From assembly GCA_037367355.1 (NCBI GenBank), contig CM074696.1, positions 806,001 through 870,000 on the forward strand: a stretch of 64,000 nt of DNA, in the 5' to 3' direction. Of the stretch, positions 55,501-64,000 are shown piece by piece. A program made the position numbers and the translations under genes. The first letter of the stretch is position 1. Each line of letters opens with the position of its first letter. This stretch comes from Neoscytalidium dimidiatum (lineage: Eukaryota; Ascomycota; Dothideomycetes; Botryosphaeriales; Botryosphaeriaceae). The notes under the pieces were generated by a model that was not told where the DNA came from, searched no databases, and saw only the letters and a program-made list of their open reading frames with translations.

Positions 55501-56860
55501 TAGACAGCTATAGTAAGGGAACGCCTAAGGCGATAACCATGAGTCGAACATGATAAGGGTCCCCGGTCGTGAGAGGCGGCCCACCATCATTGGGTCAGAC
55601 AACGAGATTTACTACCAGAGGCCAGGTCGCACTGAACGGTAGCATCCAACGGTAATGTGCTATCTGAGACTCGATTACTGCATTGCTGGCGATGTCTTCA
55701 CCACGAGGATCGTGTCTGTCGCCCCCTTTCTCTCCGCGAGTCGGAACCCGGCTTCGGAATCCGGAAATGACTTGGTGAAGGGACGCTTTTCCTGGGCATT
55801 TGGAATCGGCGCCATGAAAAGTCGACCGATTCGAAGGGACTGTCTCCTCTCTCCCTCTCTTCTTTCTTGGTCCGGATATCTCAGGAATCTCTTTCAGGCA
55901 TGCAGCATGCATACAAGCTGTTCCCCAGCATTCCGGCACAACCTTAAGCTTCTGCCGGGTTGTCGTGCATGTCCAAAGCTTATTGGGCGACGGCAACAGG
56001 GCTTTAGTTTTCCGAACTCAGCATGTGGCTGAAGCCATTGCTGGGACCGGCGTCCAACCCGCGACCCGCTCTTTTTATCTTCCAGTCTGCAAGTTTCCTG
56101 ATAAAACACGCGAACCTACAATTCGCCGTAGAAAATTGGCTTTACGAGTGGCGCGCAATGCTTTGATCTTTGCCAGCTTGATCGTGCATATCGGCCCAAT
56201 ACTCGAAGCCAACGTCTTCCAAGATTCGAACTGGACCGTAAGTGTTTTCATTGACGGCGTGGAAACCGTTCGATTCGATCTGCTCATTCCAGCTCAAACC
56301 CGATAGGTTAAGAGGATATAGATGATCACCCTATCGCTCCGGAAGCTTTCGGAATCAGCTTAACAGACAGCCTTTGCAGCCGCTCCGGGCTTGGTGAGGA
56401 ACCACCAACAGCGAAGCTTACAGAACATCTCGATCTAAGAATAACTGGATTACTCGCAGGAAACTATCCTCACCAGGTTACTGTTCCGGGATCGCCTTGC
56501 TCTCACCCATCTCATTCGTTCCTGGTCTTTCAAATGCGATCAGGACAGATGTCAAAAACACTGCTTGTGATCTTATGGTGCTGTCAGCAAATAAGCGGTC
56601 TGTGGGACCAATGGATCATTTCTCAGAAGTACTGATCAGTTTCGGTCTTGCCAAGTTGCCACAGCGTATCTCTACTGTTGCCAACACATCGCGATCTCCT
56701 AGCTAAGCATTGAAGGCATGCAGCGTCGACTTACTATTGGAGCTTTAAGAGCGTCGCAATTCCATAAATTTTCACCACACTGAATTTTGAGCCAACCTCC
56801 GCAAAGAAATGCGCTCCATATCGCCTCTTCCGAAAACGGAAGTCCAACCTCTCCTCATCC
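52535..56860. other. 4.3 kb gene-poor region
   Basis: 52.6-54.9 kb is GC-rich and holds long, overlapping frames on both strands (largest 52834-53781 plus) with no motifs; the one nearest the CFEM gene lies in its promoter. 55-56.8 kb has only short frames. I see nothing that I can support as a gene or RNA. Confidence 0.5.
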
Positions 56861-57103
56861 TCAATTCCAAGCAGGCTTCCGTTCACCCTCTTGCGGCGTA
56901 CTCTCCGCCTGCTTAATCTGTGCAATCTCGCAATAGTGCTCATTAGCCATTCCCTGAAGAGACGCCATATACGCCCAGCTAAGCTTACTATTCACGTAGG
57001 CCTGTTGCTCCGCCGGCGCAAAGTCCGCTTTCGATCCAAGCTCTAGGAAAGTCTGGCACACGCCCGCACGGCCTTCTTCACATGCAGCGCACTTTGAATA
57101 CAT
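56861..57103 (-). CDS. Small Cys-containing protein candidate
   Basis: Open frame of 80 aa starting at ATG 57103 (MYSKCAACEEGRAGVCQTF), followed by SWAYMASLQGMANEHYCEIA. The composition is protein-like and amphipathic, but no family is recognised and no upstream exon could be joined. It may be the last exon of a spliced gene or a remnant. Confidence 0.28.
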   Translation of the reverse strand: MYSKCAACEEGRAGVCQTFLELGSKADFAPAEQQAYVNSKLSWAYMASLQGMANEHYCEIAQIKQAESTPQEGERKPAWN

Positions 57104-57803
57104 CCGGATACATCATCTGGATCCACTTGCCTGACATGGCTCAACTAAGAGCGCAGTGAGGTGAGAGGCAGAATAGGCAGCTAAGGCTATAATTGTAGGA
57201 GAGACTAAGCATAACGAGGAAGGGATTGGATGCAGTAGGACAAGTGGCCGTCATGTCTGATTGCTTTGTAGGTGAGCTTGAAGATATTGACAATGCACCA
57301 GGCCGGCTGCATCGGTTCCAGTCAATGGATAGCCATGAAAAATCATAGAACTGTGGATCCGCGGCCGCTTTGATTGCTACGCCTCAAGCGACCTTCCTCA
57401 ATGGATACGCTTAGGAGAAGCTCTTTCATTTCGCAGATCTGACAAACCCGAGTCAACTTCTAATGCTCTGCGAAAGCCCATTGATATACCTACGGTACGG
57501 TGTTCGCGGTTCAGGAAGGCATCCATCCGATAGTATAATCGCAAATCACGATCCCAATTTTCAGGGTCAGCCATTCGCAGGTGCTGGGAATAGTGCACCC
57601 AAGTCAATATGTTGCTTCTCAGAATAATCCTGGACACAAAGGCCGGCTGTCTTGCGGCACTGTAAGCTTTCTCTCCTTTGTGGAGGCACTCATCGAAAGG
57701 GCACACCACTTGATGCTGGAGAGTCTATGCACGTTGACAAACCGCACTCCAATGCCGCTCTCAATGGTATTTAGGACCTCTGTCTTTCAAATATGAGTGG
57801 TAA
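57104..57803. other. Gap with one orphan frame
   Basis: A minus-strand frame at 57398-57709 looks protein-like in composition (for example WDRDLRLYYRMDAFLNREH) but begins at a stop with no ATG in a good position. It may be a gene fragment; I cannot assign it. Confidence 0.35.
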
Positions 57804-58513
57804 TTATCCATCGGAGCGCGATCCTTCACTTTTCCCCCAAAGCGCTTTAACCTCGCGCACGGTGCCGTCGTTCAGGGGCCCGGCATTGATTCCCGCAAGC
57901 GCCTCCTCCAGCTGCGCCGAAGTGCGCGCTCCGACAATGACCTCGTCCGCCGTCCAGGGGCGAGTAACCGTAGAACGACATGCCGAACGATCGCAGCATC
58001 GGAAACAGTTCGTCCTCGGAGGTTCGCGCGAAGGCGTTGTAGTTGCTCAGGTAGGCGGCGGGCAGACACCGTCCCCGCGGCTGCGCGTACTCGTAGATGC
58101 GGCGGGTAGTTGGAGAGGCCGAAGCGCTTGGACTTGCCTTGGCGGTGCAGCTCGTCCATGGCGTCGACGGTTTCCTCGATCGGCGCGTCCGCATTGGGCG
58201 CGTGGAGGTAGTAGATGTCGACTTGATCCACATTGAGCGCGCGTATGGATGCGGCCAGCGCGTTGGTGATCGACTCCCTACTCAGAGCTCCCGAGTAGAG
58301 AGATGGGGTCTTGGTGTCGATAGTGGATGCCGCACCGGCCCCGGATTGCCCGATGTTCGCCTCGCTGTTTGGATACGCCCTAGACGTCTCGATCTTGGTC
58401 ACTCCATGCCGATGCAAAACTTCGAGGATCTACTAGTGATCCTTTTCTGAATACGATCCAAACTGCTGGCCGCCAAAGATTAAGGCGGGGAGGCGGAAGA
58501 CATTGGACGCAAG
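57804..58513 (-). pseudogene. Aldo-keto reductase pseudogene
   Basis: The translation follows the aldo-keto reductase family of the AKR7/AFAR type: FGGQQFGSYS, then LHRHGVTKIETSRAYPNSEA, LNVDQVDIYYLHAPN and KRFGLSNYP. These enzymes reduce aldehydes and ketones with NADPH. It is clearly broken. Two adjacent in-frame TAG stops lie just upstream of LEVLHRHG. A frameshift follows SNYPP, after which the frame reads IYEYAQPRGRCLPAAYLSNYN and SFGMSFYGYSPL. A deletion of roughly 80 codons then joins to a third frame, DEVIVGARTSAQLEEALAG, ending at 57804. The C-terminal helices and most of the barrel's last strands are missing. There is no sign of introns that would repair it. Confidence 0.85.
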
Positions 58514-58964
58514 GTGGTAAATGTTGTCGACGTCACCTTGATGCTTAAATGGCTCTGGCGTGCTAAGTAGCAAGCAGTGATCTAACTGATAAGACTAAGA
58601 GAGAACAGCAAGTCAGCGATTTGGAATCAGAGCGAGAACTTCTCTCGTACGAAACTCCGAAATATTGTACAGGGTAGAAGCATTTGCGGAGCTCCCCCGC
58701 ATTGCCACCACAGTGGCCCACCTAGCCGATCTCACATGAAGACACAGTAGGTGGCAGAAGACTTCATCCGAAGTCAAGCATCGCCCATCCGACACGGCTC
58801 TTGGCCAAGATAGTTATGAGGGTTGATCGTTCTAACGCCAAAAGTGATGGGGGACACATGGATCCACGGCCTATGACTTGGTAAGCTGGAAGCATTGGAA
58901 AGATATCAATCAATAAGAACTCCACAACTATCGAGCGGTTTGCTAAGCCTCTTCCGAGTCCCTG
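58514..58964. other. Short gap between two pseudogenes
   Basis: The two pseudogenes are divergent and about 450 bp apart. I see no gene. The N-terminal exon of the right-hand gene may once have been here. Confidence 0.4.
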
Positions 58965-59940
58965 CAGCTCTTTTCTCACTCTTACTTCTTTGAAGCGGTT
59001 GGAGCTGACCTACAGGGCCCGGTAGGAGCAACAACATTTCGGATCCAGGCATGTGGTCTCACCATATTCCACGATACCTGGCTGGAACGACCATCCAAGC
59101 TGAAGAAATTCTTCTCTATCAAAGAAGTCGACAAAGTGGACTGTATTCCCATTGGCCACGCCCACTTCGACCAGTCTGTCCTCGTCGCACACTGCCTTTT
59201 GACGGCTGACTAATACTTCCCAAGTCTCGCCGGCGCTGACCGTCTGGCCAAACGAACCGGAGCATTAGTTGTTGCCAATGGGGAAGCTACGCACAAGCTA
59301 CGCCAAGCTGGCGTGGACGCGGAACAGTTGGTGCCCGTTTCTGGCGGCGAACGAATCCCACTGTACCCGCGAGCATTTCGAGACCGCGCAAGGGGAGGAG
59401 TAGGCCCTCTTGCGCTGCCAGGACCCCGAAAGTAGCTGCCGCAACCACATCTCTCTCTGACCGCCACGGCTGTTCACATCTGGCTGTCCGTCCACGGCTT
59501 TATGCCTGTGTTCCACCCTGATCGGCTCGATAGGGGGTGTCTCGTATATGGCGCCGCTGAATTTGCCTGCACCCTGGACATCACGCGCGGCATGAAGTAC
59601 GGACTTCTCAATATGGAAAGACATAGTTCCTCCCGGGCACATCGACGAATACCTACGGCCCTTCATGGACTGGGCAACGGACCGCGATAGAAACGCCTTC
59701 TCCGAATTCGACGGCGGTCAGCTCAGTTTCAACATGCCCCTGGGAGGGCGAACCTTGTTAATGGACGGCCGTGCGGGCGGGTGCGAAGGAATCTTGAAAA
59801 CCATCGAACCCAGGCCTGACGTTGCTATCCTGGCAACCAACGACCGGGCAAACCTGAACGGCCGGCGCTACGACGGCTCAGCCGCCGAATTCATCGCCGC
59901 TACGATAAAGTGGTTGGAACAGCCGCGGAAAGTGATTTGA
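58965..59940 (+). pseudogene. Metallo-beta-lactamase-fold hydrolase pseudogene
   Basis: Reading from about 58965, the translation gives YFFEAVGADLQGPVGATTF and LTIFHDTWLERPSKL. A 51-nt intron at 59174-59224 (GTCTGT donor, CTGAC branch, CCAAG acceptor) restores the zinc motif HAHFDH and continues LAGADRLAKRTGALVVANGE. After PVSGGERIPLYPRAF the frame meets a TAG at 59433-59435. It then resumes in the same frame (VHIWLSVHGFMP; FACTLDITRGMKYGLLN), shifts by one base near 59625, and ends with DRDRNAFSEFDGGQL, AGGCEGILKTIEPRPDVAIL and NLNGRRYDGSAAEF to 59940. I recall similar fungal metal-dependent hydrolases of unknown substrate. One stop and one frameshift make it a pseudogene, unless they are sequencing errors. 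I found no start codon or first exon. Confidence 0.8.
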
Positions 59941-60363
59941 GCTTTGCAGGACGAAGGGTAATACTCCCCGGACGAACGTATGACCAGATTATGGCTGATA
60001 TGCAGCAGGCTCATCAGGCCGTTTACGTGCGATACGGGTCCAGCTGAGACGAAGTCTTACACAGAGTCGACATCACGGGTGCATAATCTCTAGTTCAACA
60101 AACCTTATTCGATATTTGATAACTTGAATTAGATAGACGCTGGGGTTTAGTCTGTACCCCGTCGGATTATTATTATTGAGACAAAAAAAAAGGGGGGGGG
60201 GGGGGGAGTTTTCTAATTAACTAAGCTATCGAACAATTTCAGACTCTGTCCAATTTGTTTTTTTTTTTTTAAAAAAAATTTTAACAGCTGTATCCCCTCC
60301 ATTGTGGCATTCTCTCTCAAAACAGAACAGGTCAGACTTCGATTATGAATTCAATCTACAAAT
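59941..60363. other. Gap with homopolymer runs
   Basis: It contains an A run (60183-60191) directly followed by a G run (60192-60206), and a T/A run near 60258-60281. No gene is seen. Confidence 0.55.
60183..60206 (+). repeat. Poly-A / poly-G homopolymer tract
   Basis: Nine A are followed by about fifteen G. Tracts like this are error-prone in sequencing, so exact length is uncertain. Confidence 0.9.
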
Positions 60364-60774
60364 TTACAGATGAAGCATGCGTTCGATCGCCGTTCCGCAA
60401 GACGCCGGTCCCATGCCAGGCCCCATGGACTCCTCACTGAGGATGAACGAGTCGGACCACGGCACTACGCTGACGCCGCATTCTACTCTCCGCACGCGAA
60501 AGCCGTGGACCCAGCCTTGCTCATGGGTCATTGCCTGCCAGGAGCCGTTCTTCGGGGGAAGGGGGTTGACCGAGAGGGCCAGACTGATGGACGGAACATC
60601 GCCAGCCAGCTGGGCAAAACACAAGAAGATGTAAGGTCCTCGGACCGCAGGAGGAGAAGGCTTTGTCCGATCTGCCGCCTGGCAATGAGTGAGTTGCTCG
60701 GGCAGGGTGAAAATCTTGTTGGCAGCATTGCCCGTGTGCGTGCGGGGGGACGTCGAAAGCCGATGCCAACGGCG
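60364..60774 (-). pseudogene. Orphan frame, probably a gene remnant
   Basis: An uninterrupted minus-strand frame of about 136 codons looks protein-like: KIFTLPEQLTHCQAAD; GPYIFLCFAQLAGDVPSISL; WVHGFRVRRVECGVSVVPWS; and an ending MGPGMGPASCGTAIERMLHL. A stop (TAA) lies at 60775-60777, and no ATG stands near the 5' end. I do not recognise the family. It could be the last exon of a gene whose upstream exons are lost, or a fragment. Confidence 0.3.
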
Positions 60775-60842
60775 TTACTCGCCCGGTGTGGGAAGACGAA
60801 TCCGTCGGGAGCTGTCAGGCTCGGGCGGGGCCTATGAAGCAT

Positions 60843-61602
60843 TCAAACGGCAATATAAGATGGTCGAAAGAGGAAGTTCCAGTGAAGGTCTCGCTTGACG
60901 CGGAGAAGCATTGGGACGACGTCCGACTGCCTGAGCTGGCTCTCGCGAGTAGGAGGGTAATGCGACCGAGACTGTAATTATAGTAATATACAGGAATGTA
61001 AATCACTGTACAACAAACCAAACTAATGCGAACTAAGGGACTCTGTATTCATATTATAAGCCCAGAGCGTTGATAATCTCTCACCTCTCCATCAAAACAA
61101 CATGACTGCTCACTTATTCTAGCTTCATGTCCTGTTACTCTTACAAGCTTGGTGGAAGTATACTCCGCATAGCAACGATCTTCATGTTCAGGTGGCAGCA
61201 GCAAGACGAGCTCCCTGAAAATCATCGATGTTGTTAATTTTTCACCAGTAACTGCCAATGGAAGTATACTTGCTGTGTTTCAAGTTATGTACGCACTGAA
61301 CATGCATTTCACTTTTGTGGTTCGTATCCTTCTTCAAGAATGGTCATAGGATAACATTCCCTATCCGTATAGTACTACAATCTTGAGTCGTCATATCGAA
61401 AGGGGAAATAAAAATCAGGCTTGCTGGTATCCATCATGCTCGAACAAAAGCCATATAAAAAGAAGTGTTAAGAGAGAATGAAGAAGAGTAGTGCCTCCTC
61501 AATAAATCACTTTTTTCCTCCCAGCCTCACCAACTTAACCCCCCTCCCTCCTCATATATGTTTGGGTATCACAAAATGCCCTTTCCCGGATGTTCCACCT
61601 CC
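60843..61602. other. Intergenic, no gene seen
   Basis: Only short frames are present. The right end is the 3' side of the RRM-protein gene. Confidence 0.5.
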
Positions 61603-62574
61603 TTACGCGGTAGCAGCCGGCTTCTCGGACGTGGAAGCGGCAGCAGATTCGGTGCTCTTAGCGCAACCGGCGCAGGCGCACTTGCCGGGCTCGCAAGGGC
61701 ACTTCTCCTGGGTAGCGCCGCAGTTGCACTTGGTCTTGTCGGTGCCGGGGACGATCTCCAGCTCAGCCTCCTCGGCAGACGGCACCTTCGTAGCACCAGC
61801 CGCCTCGCCGGACGCGGGCGTCTGCTGCTGCGCCTGCTGCTGCTTCTTCAGGTTGGCGAGGTGGCGAGCCTCGTTGTGGACGTCGATGACCTGCTTGTTG
61901 CCCTGCTCGTAGAACTGGCGCAGCTTCTGGCCGGTCGGGGTGCCGAGGGCCTTGTCGAAGTACGATGACAGGCTGCGCCAGCCGGCGCCGGCCTTCTGCG
62001 AGATGGCGTACTTGGTGTCGACTGCCTGGGCCTTCTCCGTCGCCTTGTACTTCTCGTCGAACGACTTGAGCGCGTTGGTGAAGCGGTTGGACACGCCGTG
62101 CTGCTTGTCGAGGGCAAGGGCGCGCTCGATAGCGTTGTCGCTGATGACGTAGCCGTGCGCGAGGTACTCAGCGATGATGCGGCCGCGCGGCTTGTGCTCC
62201 TGCGGAATCTCCTCATCCTTGGTGCCCTCGTGCTCGGGCGACTCCTTGCCGGCAGCCAGGTCGTCGAAGCTCTTGGCGCTTGTCACCTTGACTTGTGCTG
62301 GTCCGAGCTGGGTGTTGTCGAGCAGCAGCGCTGTCTTGGCGGCCGTCTCCTTCTCGAAGGTAACGGTGGCAGACTGGGTGCCTTCGGCGGTCGGGGTCAC
62401 GGAGAGAGATTGGATCTTGCCGCTGCGGAGAGAGCGATGTTAGCATAGCTGGCGGAGCTTAAGGTGCTGAGTGGCGGTGCTCGAAGGGTGCGGTACGTAC
62501 CAAAAGCTGAAGAAGTCGCGGACCTCCTTCTCGGTGGTCTGAGAGGCAATGTTTTCAACGTGGACGGAAGCCAT
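61603..62574 (-). CDS. RRM protein, Vip1-type
   Basis: Exons 62501-62574 and 61603-62422 (78-nt intron, GTACGT donor) give 297 aa. ATG at 62574 starts MASVHVENIASQTTEKEVRD directly into an RRM; the intron falls inside FFSFC-GKI, and splicing restores that conserved block. The RRM (about 1-75) is followed by a helical C-terminal region (GRIIAEYLAHGYVISDNAIE; QKAGAGWRSLSSYFDKALG) characteristic of fungal Vip1-like proteins. The tail (about 265-297) has a Cys cluster (CNCGATQEKCPCEPGKCACA) that looks metal-binding, followed by an Ala/Ser end. Fission yeast Vip1 is an RNA-binding protein of poorly known role; I infer cytoplasmic mRNA binding. The Cys cluster is worth noting, as I do not recall whether all family members have it. 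Confidence 0.85.
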
Positions 62575-64000
62575 TGTTGCGATTGTGGGAATGCGGTTGT
62601 AGTTTGTGTCGAGTTTTTGTGTGGAGCGCGGGTATCAAGAAGGTGGTGCGAGTTGCGATGGAGAGCGACGAAGGCGTTGACGTAGGCAGGCTTATGTAGT
62701 AGGAGTGGGTAAAGTGGTGAGGGGCGGCGGGGGCGGGCGCACAGGGCACCGCTCAGCGAATCATCCAGACGCCCCGTTGACGTCGCCGTCCATTGCGTCA
62801 TGAGTGGCTGTGCACCCAGTGGCAATTGCTCGGTGGCCGTCGCGAAATCGCGAGCAGCGCAAAGATTGCGGCAACGACTATCATTGGACGCTTCTCGCAT
62901 GTGATAGAGACCGCTGGCGGGTGGACGCGAGAAACGGTGCTCCAGCCTGTCGCATTCGCGTTTTCGTGTCTGCCTGCTTGGGAACGCGCAAGGCGGCGCC
63001 ACCGTTCCCAGTTCCGAGGCGGTGCCATGTCATCGTTGAGCAGGACTGCGCACGCAAAAGAAAAAATCGCTTCTCCCACCTACATCACTTGCCAATGGTT
63101 ACCGTGCCTGCGACCGGACCGTGACGTTTCGTTGAACGTGGCTGTGCAACCATAGGGTTCGACGGGTCTCCAAGGTCTGCCACGTTCCCACACGAGGTGG
63201 AAAAATGAAGGGTGCGCCAATCGCACTTTCTCGTGAGGATGGCACAAATGCTCTGTCGAACATGGAATTCAGCCCTTGGCTCGTGCGCAACCTGCACCAC
63301 ACAGTGCAATGGGGTAGATTCTGACCGTCTCCCATTCAACGGCACGTCATGAACGTAAGTATCTCGCGTGCGTTCGGAGTAGTGAGTGAGGCAGCAAGTG
63401 GATGCATGTGGGCGGGAAGCCCAACGATTCATAAGGGAGATTCTCTGCAGTACACGCATTCATGCGCACACAAGACTTATGGCCCAAACAGCGTGTTTTA
63501 TCTAGCCTACATATCGCAGACAATCTCGATCTGATCAAAACCGAATTGTCAACAACCTCGATCCACGCCTCTCGTAATTCTATCAGAGACAAAGTGCAGA
63601 CATCACATGTCAGAGCTACGTAAGATGGCGAACGATAAGCGTTGCAAAGTCAATTGATCCGTCGCAGCTGGTTTGAGGTTTTGAGAAAGTTTCGAGTGCT
63701 TGGCTGGAGCCCGTATGGCGTGACAGTGAGGCGAATGCAGTTGGATTACAACTCTCCATCACCCCCGGGACGTAAGCAGCAAGGTGTGCCAATGGGCAGG
63801 ACGCTCAGCTCGCGATCGCTCGATGTACCAGGGACCTCTTGCCGGCAGAGGCCGGTTGCCGGATGCGGAATATTTGATAAGGTTGGAGTTGTGGAGGTCC
63901 GCGCACATGGGTCAATCCGCGGTTCCCCGGATGGCGTGCTACTTGCATGCTATACATGATCGAATAGATCTCCGTTTCATAGGTGTAGCAAAAGATAAGC
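62575..64000. other. Right end, no gene seen
   Basis: The first 300 bp upstream of the RRM gene is its promoter and leader. The rest contains short overlapping frames on both strands, none with recognisable motifs. A gene may continue beyond the window edge, but nothing within it supports that. Confidence 0.45.

Noticed and set aside
55990..56100. Possible tRNA gene
   Set aside because: Some paired segments resembled tRNA arms, but no B box or complete cloverleaf could be built.
59174..59224. TAA stop in the metallo-beta-lactamase frame as a pseudogene lesion
   Set aside because: It falls within a 51-nt intron whose removal restores HAHFDH, so it is not a lesion. The TAG at 59433 and the frameshift near 59625 remain.
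1..64000. CRISPR array, bacterial operon or intact transposon
   Set aside because: No regularly spaced direct repeats with unique spacers, no transposase or reverse-transcriptase motifs and no terminal inverted repeats were found; the genes are spliced and fungal.

Overview
This window is nuclear DNA from a filamentous ascomycete (Pezizomycotina, most likely Dothideomycetes; the class is an inference from gene content and style). Genes are separated by 0.4-4 kb and carry short introns, typically 50-110 nt, with GT-AG ends and CTAAC/CTGAC-like branch points. The families are fungal: Atg11, a CFEM wall protein, Vip1, and a CENP-H-like kinetochore subunit. I saw no bacterial features, CRISPR array, rRNA, convincing tRNA or intact transposon.

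Layout. 0.4-14 kb is a housekeeping block: PARP-type zinc-finger nuclear protein (+), HAD-like hydrolase with a long polythreonine tract (-), a large acidic nuclear-type protein (-), a 2.3 kb gap, then a conserved unknown protein (-) diverging from a U2SURP/SR140-like splicing factor (+). 14-29 kb holds TOR kinase (+), a CENP-H-like protein (-) and autophagy scaffold ATG11 (+); the last two are divergent. 29.9-37.4 kb holds two poorly characterised proteins (-), tRNA dimethyltransferase TRM1 (-) and a conserved PPxY-containing membrane-associated protein (+). 39-45.5 kb holds an aspartic-protease-like single-pass membrane protein (+), an NmrA/isoflavone-reductase-type oxidoreductase (+) and an S6K/Psk1-type AGC kinase (-). 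45.5-49.4 kb is almost empty. 49.5-52.5 kb is a 1000-residue GPI-type wall protein with a central CFEM domain and tandem 84-residue repeats (-).

The right end (52.5-61.5 kb) is mostly non-coding and holds decayed genes: an aldo-keto reductase pseudogene (-), an almost intact metallo-beta-lactamase-fold pseudogene (+), and short orphan reading frames. The last real gene is the Vip1-type RRM protein at 61.6-62.6 kb (-).

Functional links. TOR, ATG11 and an S6K-type kinase lie within about 31 kb. These are the master nutrient kinase, an autophagy scaffold and a TORC1-type substrate kinase, but the clustering may be chance. No multi-gene novel system is evident. The most unusual items are the incomplete active site of the protease-like receptor, the CFEM domain with one cysteine replaced, a GC-AG intron in ATG11, the polythreonine insertion in the HAD protein and the pseudogene cluster. 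Exon joins were built by eye from splice signals and frame and have no transcript support.
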